Positions 48,954 through 57,639 of a stretch of 64,000 bases of DNA are shown piece by piece. The DNA is from Bog-756 sp050014755 (GTDB lineage Bacteria > Actinomycetota > Acidimicrobiia > Acidimicrobiales > RAAP-2), in NCBI GenBank assembly GCA_050014755.1, contig JBEKCS010000001.1, positions 51,857 through 115,856 on the forward strand. Reading direction: 5' to 3'. Within the stretch, counting starts at the first letter, position 1. The number at the start of each line of letters is the position of its first letter. The notes below the pieces were generated by a model. That model was not told where the DNA came from, searched no databases, and saw only the letters and a program-made list of their open reading frames with translations. The position numbers and the translations under genes are program-made.

Positions 48954-49813
48954 GCAACGGCCCGACAACGACTCAGGGGAACGTGGCCGAGACCCCTACG
49001 CAGGAACGCCGTGACCCGGTCACGGACAACCGGGGCCTGCCGGCCCAGTCGCGCCGGGCTCGACGGGTCGAGCAGGTAATCGGCGTCCTCGCCCTGGTGG
49101 GCACGGCCGCAACCGTGTGGCTCGGACTGTGGGTGACCCCGCCCGACAAGGCCCAGGGCGATCTGGTCCGGCTGGTCTACATCCACCCCGGTGTCGCCTG
49201 GGTTGCGCTCTACCTGGCCTTCGGCCTGGCCGCGGTGTCCAGCGTCCTCTACCTGTGGCCCAGGACGCGTGCGCTCTTCTGGGACCGGCTGGCCGCCGCC
49301 GCCGTCGAAGTTGGCGTGGTCTTCAACATCTGCACGCTGGTGTCCGGGTCGATCTGGGGAAAGCCGACCTGGGGGGTGTGGTGGGCGTGGGACGCCAGAC
49401 TGACCAGCACCGCCGTCCTCCTGGTCCTCTTCCTCGGGTACATGGCCCTTCGCAGGGTGCCGGCCGAGCCGGAGGTCCGTGCGCGGCGCAGCGCGTTCGT
49501 GGCCCTGTTCGCCGCCGTCGACATCCCGATCGTCCACTTCTCGGTGGACTGGTGGCACACCCTCCACCAGGGGGCCACCGTCCTCAACCGCAACCTCTCG
49601 CCGACGATCCACGGGTCGATGGCCTGGACGCTGCTCCTAGGGTTCATCGCACTGACCCTGGTCTTCGTGTGGATGCTCCTCGTCCGCTACCGGATCGGCG
49701 TCATCGAGGACTGGCTGGCCGCCAACGAGCTCGACCTCGCACTCTCCGAACGGCGCTCCGAGGGCGCCGCCACGGTGGAGGAAACCCCGACCCGGACGGC
49801 AGGAGTCGCCTGA
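48950..49813 (+). CDS. ccmC: CcmC, heme-handling protein for CcmE
   Basis: A 287-aa protein with six membrane helices. The heme-binding tryptophan-rich motif is intact (GVWWAWDARLTS), as are the conserved His residues in LVYIHPGVAW and VDWWHTLHQG. It binds heme with external His ligands and loads it on CcmE. An N-terminal ~35-residue hydrophilic extension and a C-terminal tail are lineage-specific. ATG 48950 overlaps ccmB as ATGA. Confidence 0.92.
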   Translation: MSNGPTTTQGNVAETPTQERRDPVTDNRGLPAQSRRARRVEQVIGVLALVGTAATVWLGLWVTPPDKAQGDLVRLVYIHPGVAWVALYLAFGLAAVSSVLYLWPRTRALFWDRLAAAAVEVGVVFNICTLVSGSIWGKPTWGVWWAWDARLTSTAVLLVLFLGYMALRRVPAEPEVRARRSAFVALFAAVDIPIVHFSVDWWHTLHQGATVLNRNLSPTIHGSMAWTLLLGFIALTLVFVWMLLVRYRIGVIEDWLAANELDLALSERRSEGAATVEETPTRTAGVA

Positions 49814-50004
49814 TGCGCTACGTCGTCGCCGGCTACATCGTTGTGCTGGGCACCCTCTTCCTCTACGCCGTCCAGCTGGCGTGGCGGCGACGCCGACTGA
49901 CCCGCACCGCGGCCCGGGTCGCCGCGTCCGCGCCGGACGGGTCGACGGTCCATGCGCACCGGGTAAGCGCGCCCGTTGCAGCCACCGTGGAGCGCCGGGC
50001 GTGA
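49813..50004 (+). CDS. ccmD: CcmD-like small membrane protein
   Basis: A 63-aa protein with one N-terminal membrane helix (VVAGYIVVLGTLFLYAVQL) followed by a basic stretch (WRRRRLTRTA), the standard CcmD layout. CcmD stabilises CcmC and helps release holo-CcmE. It lies exactly between ccmC and ccmE, sharing one base with the ccmC stop (TGATG) and four with the ccmE start (GTGA). The sequence is poorly conserved in the family, so position is the main evidence. Confidence 0.8.
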   Translation: MRYVVAGYIVVLGTLFLYAVQLAWRRRRLTRTAARVAASAPDGSTVHAHRVSAPVAATVERRA

Positions 50005-50513
50005 CGACCGCCCCTCCCGCCCCACCGGGGGTCTCGGACGGCAGCCCGCTGGCCGGCCCTCCCTCTCCGGCGACCCGGGCCGTGCCCCCGGTGCGCGCCG
50101 GTCACCGGCTCCGCTACGCGGTCGTCGGTCTCGTCCTCGTCGGGGCGCTCGGCTTCCTGATCGCGAAGGGGATCGGTTCGGCACTCGACTTCTACCTGAC
50201 CGCCGACCAGGCGATGGCCCAGAAGGCCACCCTGGGAACCAAGACGTTCAACCTGGAGGGGGTGGTCCAGCCGGGTTCGATCCACTCGACACGGGCGGGC
50301 GTGGACTTCGTGGTGACCTCGGGCCCCGTGCACCTCGACGTGCACAACACCGGGAGCCCGCCGCAGCTGTTCCAGCCGGACATCCCGGTCATCGCGGTGG
50401 GCCACTTCGCCGGCGACCTGTTCGTGTCCGACCAGATCCTGGTCAAGCACACGGCCACCTACATTGCCCAGTACCCGGCAAGGGTCACCGCTCCCGACGG
50501 GACCAAGCGGTGA
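50001..50513 (+). CDS. ccmE: CcmE heme chaperone
   Basis: A 170-aa protein: a ~40-residue Pro-rich cytosolic leader, one membrane helix (YAVVGLVLVGALGFLIAKG), then an OB-fold domain facing outward. The heme-attachment motif HxxxY is present (VKHTATYIAQYP), the His form rather than the Cys variant found in archaea and some Actinobacteria. It carries heme covalently from CcmC to CcmF/H. GTG 50001 overlaps ccmD by 4 bp. Confidence 0.9.
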   Translation: MTTAPPAPPGVSDGSPLAGPPSPATRAVPPVRAGHRLRYAVVGLVLVGALGFLIAKGIGSALDFYLTADQAMAQKATLGTKTFNLEGVVQPGSIHSTRAGVDFVVTSGPVHLDVHNTGSPPQLFQPDIPVIAVGHFAGDLFVSDQILVKHTATYIAQYPARVTAPDGTKR

Positions 50514-50547
50514 TGGTCGGACCGGACCACCCGGGCCGCAGCGCCAC

Positions 50548-52617
50548 GTGAACGGCACGTTCGGCCACACCGGCGTCCTGCTGGCCTTCGTGGCTGCCGT
50601 CGTCGGGATCGGGGTCCTTGCCGGCGGGCTCGTGCGGGGGCGACCGGGCGACCTGCGGCGTGCCCGCATGTACGCGCCGCTCATCCTGTTGGGCGGTGTA
50701 GTGGCGACGGCAGCGATGCAGCGGGCTCTGATCACCCACGACTTCTCGCTCACCTACGTTGCCGACAACAACAGCCGGTCCACCCCGTTGCTGTACTCGA
50801 TCACCGGAATGTGGTCGGCCCTCGCCGGCTCGATCCTCCTGTGGGGGGTCATCCTCGGCGGCTACGCCACGGCGATGGTCTGGCGCTTCCGAGCCCGTGC
50901 CGACGACAAGCTCGTCGCCTGGGCGACGCTCGTCATGTACGTGGTGTCGGCCTTCTTCTTCGGACTCATGCTCGGTCCGGCCGACCCGTTCACCCATGTG
51001 ACCGGGGCGGTGCCGGCCAACGGGCTCGGGCCCAACGTGCTCCTCCAGGACAACCCCTTGGTCCTGTTCCACCCGCCCATGCTCTACCTGGGCATGGTCG
51101 GCTTCACCCTCCCGTTCGCCTTCGCCGTCGCTTCGCTGGTGACCGGCCGGCTCGACGACGACTGGCAGGGGGAGACCCGCCGGTGGACCTTGTTCGCCTG
51201 GACGTTCCTCACCGTGGGGATCGTGCTGGGTGCATGGTGGTCGTACCAGGTCCTCGGTTGGGGTGGTTTCTGGGCGTGGGACCCGGTTGAGAACGCCTCA
51301 CTGCTGCCGTGGCTGGTCGGGACCGCCTACCTGCACTCGGTCATGGTCGAACAGCGGCGCGGCCTGCTCCGTGTGTGGAACCTCTCCCTGGTAGTGGCCA
51401 CATTCAGCCTCACCATCCTCGGAACCTTCCTCACCCGGTCGGGGGTCATCCAGTCGGTGCACTCGTTTTCCGCGTCGACCATCGGGCCGCTGCTCCTCGG
51501 CTTCTTCGGTCTGGTGGTGGCGGTCGGCGTCGGCCTCATCGCCTGGAGGGGGGACCGGCTGCGGTCGCCCGTGGGCATCGACTCGACCCTGAGTCGCGAG
51601 GGCGCGTTCCTGGCCAACAACCTCCTCTTCGTGCTGTTCGCCTTCGTCGTCCTCCTCGGGACCGTCTTCCCCTTGTTCTACGAGGCACTGAACAGCGGGG
51701 CCCAGGTCGCAGTCGGGGCTCCCTACTTCAACCGCCTGGTCATCCCCATCGGTCTCGCGCTGTTGTTCCTGATGGCGGTGGCTCCTGCACTCCCGTGGCG
51801 GAAGACCTCCGCCGAGGTCATGCGGGGCCGGTTGGCCGTGCCGGCCGCCATCGGTGTCCTGGTCGTGGTGTGCTGCGTGATCGGTGGCATCGACGGGATC
51901 GAACCGCTCCTCGCCTTCGGCCTCGGAGCGTTCGCCGCCTCCTCGGCGGCCAGGGCCCTGGTCCTCTCGGTCCGCGGCGCGTGGCGCTCGGCCCGGGCGG
52001 CCGGACAGCCACCGGCCCGGTCCGCCCTGGCCGGCTGGCGCGGACTGGTCGGACGGGCCAACGGCGGCATGGTCGTCCACATCGGCGTGGTCCTCATCGC
52101 CGTCGGGCTCGCAGCCGCGACCGCCTTCGGCCAGCGGGGGACGGTGGTGCTCGCCCAGGGGCAGGACGGCTCGTTCGCCGGCCACACCGTCGAGTTCGTG
52201 GGTACCCGCCTCGTGCGCACGTCCTCCCACATCAGCCAGGAGGCACTGCTGCGCATCGACGGCGGCGCCGTCTTCACCCCAGCCATTAGCCAGTTCGGCA
52301 GCGGCACCCAGGCGGTGGGCACGCCGGCCATCGACTCGAGCCTGACGTCCGACGTCTACCTCACCATCAACTCGATCCCCGGCCGGGGCGGGCAGTGGAC
52401 CTTCGGCGTCGTGGTCCAGCCACTGGTCATGTGGCTGTGGGTCGGCGGGGGACTGGTCGTGGTCGGATCCGTGCTGTCGGCCATCCCGGGACGTAGGCGC
52501 CGACCGACCGACCCGGTCTCGGCTTCGGTGGCCGGGGTGGCGCCCCCCCCGCAGCTCGAACCGGATGACCTGCGCCCTGTCGACCGGGAGCCGGTCGGGG
52601 CAGGCGAGTCCTCGTGA
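50548..52617 (+). CDS. ccmF: CcmF, cytochrome c heme lyase subunit
   Basis: A 689-aa polytopic protein with about 14-15 membrane helices. The WWD signature WGGFWAWDPVENASLLPW and flanking His residues (DNPLVLFHPPMLYLG, LHSVMVEQRRG) mark the heme-handling site. It joins heme to CxxCH of apocytochromes together with CcmH. GTG 50548 is the first in-frame start, 34 bp after ccmE. Its stop overlaps the ccmG start by 4 bp. Confidence 0.93.
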   Translation: MNGTFGHTGVLLAFVAAVVGIGVLAGGLVRGRPGDLRRARMYAPLILLGGVVATAAMQRALITHDFSLTYVADNNSRSTPLLYSITGMWSALAGSILLWGVILGGYATAMVWRFRARADDKLVAWATLVMYVVSAFFFGLMLGPADPFTHVTGAVPANGLGPNVLLQDNPLVLFHPPMLYLGMVGFTLPFAFAVASLVTGRLDDDWQGETRRWTLFAWTFLTVGIVLGAWWSYQVLGWGGFWAWDPVENASLLPWLVGTAYLHSVMVEQRRGLLRVWNLSLVVATFSLTILGTFLTRSGVIQSVHSFSASTIGPLLLGFFGLVVAVGVGLIAWRGDRLRSPVGIDSTLSREGAFLANNLLFVLFAFVVLLGTVFPLFYEALNSGAQVAVGAPYFNRLVIPIGLALLFLMAVAPALPWRKTSAEVMRGRLAVPAAIGVLVVVCCVIGGIDGIEPLLAFGLGAFAASSAARALVLSVRGAWRSARAAGQPPARSALAGWRGLVGRANGGMVVHIGVVLIAVGLAAATAFGQRGTVVLAQGQDGSFAGHTVEFVGTRLVRTSSHISQEALLRIDGGAVFTPAISQFGSGTQAVGTPAIDSSLTSDVYLTINSIPGRGGQWTFGVVVQPLVMWLWVGGGLVVVGSVLSAIPGRRRRPTDPVSASVAGVAPPPQLEPDDLRPVDREPVGAGESS

Positions 52618-53306
52618 ACCGACCGGTGTCCCCGGCCACGGCGTCGTCCGACGGCGGTCGGCCGACGACGACCGCTCCGTCGACCCGGGCACCTGGACCG
52701 GGGGCCGGGCCGTCGGTGCCCGCCGCTCCGGCCGCCGCCCCGACAGCCCCGACGTCGGTCCCGCCTGTCCGCCACACCGCCCGGTGGATCGGGATCGGTG
52801 TCCTGGTGATCGCCGCCGGGCTGATCGCCGTACTGGCCACCCGCCCTCCGGCCACGGTGTCCGAAGTCCAGAGCCCGCTGGTCGGCACCCAGGCCCCCGC
52901 CATCCATGGCACGACGGTCGACGGCCGTTCCTTCGCCCTCCCCCGGGTACCGGGCACCTACGTGGTCCTCAACTTCTTCGCCAGCTGGTGCGTCCCGTGC
53001 CAGGAGGAAGGGCCGAACCTGGTGCAGTTCGACTTCCAGCACCGCCAGCCCGGCGACCCACAGCTGGTGAGCGTGGTCTTCGACGACACCACGTCGGCCG
53101 CCCGGTCCTACCAGGCGATGATCGGCGCGACCTGGCCCACGCTGGCCGACCCGAAGGGCACCCTGGCACTGAGCTTCGGGGTGCGGGCCCCACCCTCGAC
53201 CTTCCTCATCGCCCCCGACGGCAAGGTGGTGGCCTACATCGTCGCCCCGGTGACGGCGGCTGACCTCGACACCCTGATCGCCCGGGCCGAGGCGGACAGG
53301 GCATGA
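52614..53306 (+). CDS. ccmG: CcmG-like thioredoxin (TlpA/DsbE family)
   Basis: A 230-aa membrane-tethered thioredoxin: ~55 residues of Pro/Ala-rich cytosolic sequence, one membrane helix, then an extracytoplasmic Trx domain with active site WCVPC and a cis-Pro (APPSTFLIAPDG). It reduces apocytochrome cysteines using electrons from CcdA. GTG 52614 overlaps ccmF as GTGA. The long disordered N-terminus is unusual for the family. Confidence 0.9.
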   Translation: MNRPVSPATASSDGGRPTTTAPSTRAPGPGAGPSVPAAPAAAPTAPTSVPPVRHTARWIGIGVLVIAAGLIAVLATRPPATVSEVQSPLVGTQAPAIHGTTVDGRSFALPRVPGTYVVLNFFASWCVPCQEEGPNLVQFDFQHRQPGDPQLVSVVFDDTTSAARSYQAMIGATWPTLADPKGTLALSFGVRAPPSTFLIAPDGKVVAYIVAPVTAADLDTLIARAEADRA

Positions 53307-54646
53307 CCCGCCGGCGGTTCCCCCTGTGGACCCTGCTCGGCGTGGTCCTCGTCGTCGCCCTCCTGTTCGGGAGCGGTGCGTTCTCCTCGTCGCCACCGAC
53401 CAACGCCGAACGGGCGACGTCCATCGAGCAGATCATCCGATGCCCGAGCTGTGAGGACCTCTCAGTCGCCGTGTCGAGTGCCCCGACGGCGGTGACGGTG
53501 CGTGCGACGGTCACCCGACTGGTGGACCAGGGCCGGAGCAACCAGCAGATCGAGGAGTACCTGACCGCGCGCTACGGGTCGGCCATCGTGCTCGATCCGC
53601 CGACCAGCGGATGGTCGGTTCTGATCTGGCTGCTCCCCGTTGTCGTCGGGATCGCCGCCGTCGTGACGGTGGCCGCGGTCGTGCTGCGCAGGCGGCGGGA
53701 GGACGATGCCGATCTTGACGCCGATCTGCGTTCCGGAACCGCCGACACCGGGCTGATCGAGGAGCGCCGGCACCTCCTCCTCCAATCTCTCGCCGATGCC
53801 GACGCCGAGTATCTGGCCGGAGACATGTCCGACGCCGACTACCTCAGGCTGCGCCAGCGCGACCTGGCCCGGCTGGACGCCCTGGGCTCTATCGCCACAG
53901 GTGCCGGAGCTGGCGCCGGAGCTGGCGCCGGAGCACCGCCGGGCGCCGGAACTGCAGTCGCCAGAACGTCAGCAGCCGTCACCGCCGGCCCCGGATCGAC
54001 CGCCACTGCCACCCTTCCGGCGCCCGATGCCGCCCGTTCGGACGTCGACCTCGACGGTGACGTGGCGGCGCCGCTGAAGACGGGACGGCGTGGTCGGAAC
54101 CGGTGGTTCCTCGCCGGCGCCGTGGTCTGCTTCGTGGCCGCACTCGTGGTCGCCGTCCCGCTGTTCACCTCGGTCCGATTGCCGGGCGAGACCGCCACCG
54201 GCACGGTGTCCCTCAGTCCGAGCCAGCAGCTCGCCCGGTCGCTCGACCAGGCGGCGGCCGTGGAGAACGAGGGTCAGCTCGGTCTGGCCGCGCAGCTGTA
54301 CCAGCAGATCCTGACGGCCCACCCCGACGAAGAAGTGGCACTGGCCCAGCTCGGCTGGCTCGAGTACCGGATCGGCCAGGCGGGCTCCAGCGCCTCGCTG
54401 ATCAGTGACGCCCGGGCCAAGCTGGACCAGGCGGCCGCCCTCGCCCCCGACGACTACGCGGTCCACCTCTACCTCGGCACCGTCCTGCTGGAACAGGACG
54501 CGAACGCCGCCGGTGCGGTCGACCAGTTCCACCTGTTCCTGGCCGACCACCCGCCGTCCTCGGTGCTCGACCAGGCGGCGGCCACCTTGCGCAACGCGTT
54601 CGAACAGGCCGGCCAATCCGTCCCGGCCGGGGTCCCGGCCGGCTGA
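53303..54646 (+). CDS. ccmH: CcmH-CcmI fusion
   Basis: A 447-aa protein. Residues 1-~125 are CcmH: a membrane helix, the redox motif IRCPSCEDLSV (LRCxxC type), then a second helix. A ~150-residue Gly/Ala-rich linker with a third membrane segment leads to a C-terminal TPR region (AAQLYQQILTAHPDEEVALA) that corresponds to CcmI/NrfG. The fused form would bring apocytochrome binding and reduction together. ATG 53303 overlaps ccmG as ATGA. Last gene of the cluster. Confidence 0.88.
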   Translation: MTRRRFPLWTLLGVVLVVALLFGSGAFSSSPPTNAERATSIEQIIRCPSCEDLSVAVSSAPTAVTVRATVTRLVDQGRSNQQIEEYLTARYGSAIVLDPPTSGWSVLIWLLPVVVGIAAVVTVAAVVLRRRREDDADLDADLRSGTADTGLIEERRHLLLQSLADADAEYLAGDMSDADYLRLRQRDLARLDALGSIATGAGAGAGAGAGAPPGAGTAVARTSAAVTAGPGSTATATLPAPDAARSDVDLDGDVAAPLKTGRRGRNRWFLAGAVVCFVAALVVAVPLFTSVRLPGETATGTVSLSPSQQLARSLDQAAAVENEGQLGLAAQLYQQILTAHPDEEVALAQLGWLEYRIGQAGSSASLISDARAKLDQAAALAPDDYAVHLYLGTVLLEQDANAAGAVDQFHLFLADHPPSSVLDQAAATLRNAFEQAGQSVPAGVPAG

Positions 54647-54655
54647 ACCTACGGA

Positions 54656-55627
54656 TCAGGGGACGAGTACGACCTTTCCGGCGATGGTCCGGTCGATGAG
54701 CGCCTCCATCACGACGGCCGCGTCCTCGAGTGGCCGGGTCGCCGGCCGGATCGGGTGGAGGCGCCCGGCGGCCACCATGCCCATGAGCTCGTCGACCAGG
54801 GCCCGGTTGCCGAGGGGGTCCTTGAACGTCCAGCCGCCCCAGTCCACGCCGATCAGCGTGCGGTTGTTGAGCAGGACCAGATTGGCGGGGATGGAGGGAA
54901 TCGTCCCGGAAGCGAATCCGATCACGCAGAACCGTCCCATGTGGCGGGTGGCCCGTAGCGCGGGCTCGGCGTGGACACCGCCCACCGGGTCGACCACCAC
55001 GTCCACGCCACCGCCGGAGAGCTCGCGGGCCCGGGTCTTCAGGTCCTCGTCCTCGTAGGCGATGGTGGCCGCCGCACCCATGGCCACGGCTGCCGCGAGC
55101 TTGTCGGGAGTGGAGGCGGCGGCGATGACCCGCGCACCCAGCGCGGTGGCCACGTCCACCGCTGCCAGCCCGATGCCCCCGCCGGCACCGAGGACCAGGA
55201 CCCACTCGTCCGGGTCCACGGTGGTGCGGTGGGTCAAGGTGAACAGCGCCGTGCAGTAGCTCTGCACCAAGGCCGCGGCCTGGGCGAGGTCAATGGCCTC
55301 GGGCACGGCGACCAGCGACAGGGCGGGAACCACCACCTGGCTGGCGAACCCACCGAACCCGCAGAACACCAGTACCCGGTCGCCCACGGTGTGATCGGTG
55401 ACCCCCGGGCCGACGGCGGACACCGTGCCGGCCACCTCGCTCCCGGGCACGAACGGTGTCGCCGGTTTGAGCTGGTACCGGCCCTGGCAGATCAGCCCGT
55501 CGACGAAGTTGACGCCGGCTGCGGCCACATCGACGACGACCATCCCCTCACCGGGCTCCCGGGTGGGCCGCTCTTCCACCACGAGGGTGTCGAGAGGACC
55601 GAGCTCGTTGCAGACGACGGCGCGCAT
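54656..55627 (-). CDS. Zinc-free quinone oxidoreductase (MDR family)
   Basis: A 323-aa medium-chain reductase: GroES-like N-terminal domain (AAAGVNFVDGLICQGRYQLK) and NADPH-binding Rossmann domain (LGAGGGIGLAAVDVATALGA). No catalytic zinc ligands are present, so it belongs to the NADPH:quinone oxidoreductase group. ATG 55627 has TAGGTT exactly 7 nt upstream (leaderless). It is convergent with ccmH (9-bp gap) and lies 40 bp after the cysteine desulfurase on the same strand, but probably has its own promoter. Confidence 0.88.
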   Translation of the reverse strand: MRAVVCNELGPLDTLVVEERPTREPGEGMVVVDVAAAGVNFVDGLICQGRYQLKPATPFVPGSEVAGTVSAVGPGVTDHTVGDRVLVFCGFGGFASQVVVPALSLVAVPEAIDLAQAAALVQSYCTALFTLTHRTTVDPDEWVLVLGAGGGIGLAAVDVATALGARVIAAASTPDKLAAAVAMGAAATIAYEDEDLKTRARELSGGGVDVVVDPVGGVHAEPALRATRHMGRFCVIGFASGTIPSIPANLVLLNNRTLIGVDWGGWTFKDPLGNRALVDELMGMVAAGRLHPIRPATRPLEDAAVVMEALIDRTIAGKVVLVP

Positions 55628-55667
55628 GGTGCAGAACCTACCTCCCGCCTTTCCGCCGTCGGCGGGC

Positions 55668-56837
55668 TCACGAGGAGGCGAGCTCCCGGAGCCGGCCGAC
55701 GACCCCGGCGAAGGCTCCGGCGAAGGCGTCGACGTCCCCGTCGGTGGTGGACCAACCGACCGAGACCCGTACCGACCGCTCGCCGTCCACGCCCATGGCC
55801 TCGAGAACGGGGGACGGCTCGAGCGACTCCGACGAGCACGACGACCCGGAGTGCACGGCCACACCGGCCTGGTCGAGGCCGAGAAGGACCGGTTCGGCCT
55901 CCACGCCGTCCACGCCGAAACAGACGATGTGGGGCACCCGGCCGGCCGGGTCTCCGTAGGGGACGACACCGTCCACCGCGAGGGCGCAGGCCAGGAGCCG
56001 GTCGGTGTGCCGCCGGGCCAGGCCCGCCTCGTCGGACAGCCGGCCCGGCCGAGCCAGGACCTCGGCGGCCGCGCCGAAGCCGATCGCCCCGCGGACATTC
56101 TCGAGTCCGGCCCGCCTGCCCCGCTCCTGTTCGCCACCGACCAGCAGCGGTTCGATCCGGAGACCCGGTCGGAGGAGGAGTGCCCCGACACCGGCCGGAC
56201 CGCCCAACTTGTGGGCGGACACCGACACCAGGTCGGCCCCCGACGCCCCGACGTCCCAGTCCGCGTGCCCGGCCAGCGACACCGCGTCGACGTGGACGGG
56301 AATGCCGTGTCGCCGGCAGAGCTCGACGACGCCGGGAAGGTCCTGGAGCGTCCCGACCTCGTGGTTGGCGGCCTGGCAGTGGACGAGCACCGGCGGACGT
56401 TCGTGCCGGGCGATGGACCGGGCGACGGCGTCCTCGACGGCGGCCGGGTGGATCCGACCCACTCCGTCGACGTCGATCGGGACGACGGTCCCGTGGCGGG
56501 CCGACGCGTCGCGCACGGCGGAGTGCTCGACCGCGGCGCAGGCAACCGGGGCCGGGTCACCCTGGTCACCGGTCGCGGCAGGGGCCAGAACGCCCCACAC
56601 GGCGGCGTTGATCGCCTCGGTGCCGCCTGACGTCAGGACGACCTGGCGGGGACGGACGCCGAAGAACCCCGCCACCTGTTCACGGGCCTCTTCGAGTGCC
56701 ACCCGGACGATGCGTCCCTCGGTATGGACCCGTCCGGGGTCGGCGGTGATCCCCAGATCGTCCCAGGTCGCCATGGCGTCCCTGGCCTCGGGACGGAGCG
56801 GAGTCGTGGAGGCGTGGTCGAGGTAGTGGCGGGCCAC
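55668..56837 (-). CDS. Cysteine desulfurase (NifS/IscS-like)
   Basis: A 389-aa PLP enzyme that removes sulfur from cysteine for Fe-S clusters or thiolated products. The PLP Lys is in SVSAHKLGGPAG, the catalytic Cys in HSGSSCSSESLEPS, and the N-terminal YLDHASTTPLRPEA is typical of group I desulfurases. GTG 56837 starts 9 bp after the SufR-like gene, so the two form an operon. No scaffold gene (iscU/sufU) is in the window. Confidence 0.92.
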   Translation of the reverse strand: MARHYLDHASTTPLRPEARDAMATWDDLGITADPGRVHTEGRIVRVALEEAREQVAGFFGVRPRQVVLTSGGTEAINAAVWGVLAPAATGDQGDPAPVACAAVEHSAVRDASARHGTVVPIDVDGVGRIHPAAVEDAVARSIARHERPPVLVHCQAANHEVGTLQDLPGVVELCRRHGIPVHVDAVSLAGHADWDVGASGADLVSVSAHKLGGPAGVGALLLRPGLRIEPLLVGGEQERGRRAGLENVRGAIGFGAAAEVLARPGRLSDEAGLARRHTDRLLACALAVDGVVPYGDPAGRVPHIVCFGVDGVEAEPVLLGLDQAGVAVHSGSSCSSESLEPSPVLEAMGVDGERSVRVSVGWSTTDGDVDAFAGAFAGVVGRLRELASS

Positions 56838-56846
56838 GGCTGCCGG

Positions 56847-57593
56847 TCAGACCACGGCGGCACAGGAGTCGTCGCCCTTGGCCCGGGACGACGACAGGAC
56901 GACCGGCACGACGGCGGGATCGTCACCGCACAGGCCGGCCAACAGGCCCTTCACCATGCCCCGGTCGACGGCACACAGGACCGGGTACTGCGAGGCGGCA
57001 TCGCCGAAGGGGCAGTTGTCGGCCACCACGGCGGTCGTCGCCCCCTGGTCCTCGGCGTGGGCATCGAACCCGTGGGCCGTCAGGGTGTCGGCGATGGCGT
57101 GCATCGCCATGCGCAGGGACCGCTGGCTGTCCCCGGGGGACATCTGGCCGGCCAGCACCCGCCCGTACTCCTCACCCACCCGCTCGGCCATACCCTCGGC
57201 GACCTGGGGACCCAGCATCTGCAGGGCCTCCTGGAGGAGCAGGACCAACAGGTCGTCCCGCCGGGTCAGCAGGTCGAGGGTGGGGTCGTTCCCGATGGCC
57301 CGGAACCGCTTGGACGGTCGTCCGGCCCCGTTGCCGGCGACCCGCTCCATGGTGACCTCGACATAGCCGCCGGTGGCCAGGCGCTCGAGGTGATGTCGGG
57401 CGACATTGGGGTGGAGGGAGAACTGCGCAGCCACCTCGGAGGCCGTGGAGCCCGGGTTCGATCGCACGAAGAGGTAGATCTCCCGTCGGGTGGGATCGCC
57501 GAATGCCGAGGTCACCGCGGTCACGGCCGCGGCGAAGTGGCTGTCGGAGTCCGAGGATGGAGGGCCCATGGGGCTGTCCGGGTCGGGCTGCAC
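56847..57593 (-). CDS. SufR-like Fe-S-sensing transcriptional regulator
   Basis: A 248-aa regulator with an N-terminal winged HTH (ASEVAAQFSLHPNVARHHL) and a C-terminal domain containing C-x12-C-x14-C (DNCPFG, VLCAVDRG, GLCGDD), as in SufR repressors that bind a 4Fe-4S cluster. SufR controls Fe-S assembly genes in cyanobacteria and mycobacteria. Its operon with a desulfurase and divergence from Mrp fit that role. GTG 57593 has TAGACT exactly 7 nt upstream (leaderless). Confidence 0.85.
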   Translation of the reverse strand: MQPDPDSPMGPPSSDSDSHFAAAVTAVTSAFGDPTRREIYLFVRSNPGSTASEVAAQFSLHPNVARHHLERLATGGYVEVTMERVAGNGAGRPSKRFRAIGNDPTLDLLTRRDDLLVLLLQEALQMLGPQVAEGMAERVGEEYGRVLAGQMSPGDSQRSLRMAMHAIADTLTAHGFDAHAEDQGATTAVVADNCPFGDAASQYPVLCAVDRGMVKGLLAGLCGDDPAVVPVVLSSSRAKGDDSCAAVV

Positions 57594-57599
57594 GTCCCC

Positions 57600-57606
57600 T
57601 AGTCTA
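57600..57606. promoter_or_regulatory. Shared, symmetric -10 element for the SufR-like gene and mrp
   Basis: TAGTCTA reads as TAGTCT on the plus strand (towards mrp, ~27-nt leader with an AGGAG) and as TAGACT on the minus strand (7 nt before the regulator's GTG). A SufR-like protein bound here could shut both directions. Confidence 0.6.
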
Positions 57607-57639
57607 CCGGTGACGCCGAATTTCCTTCAGGAGACCCCC

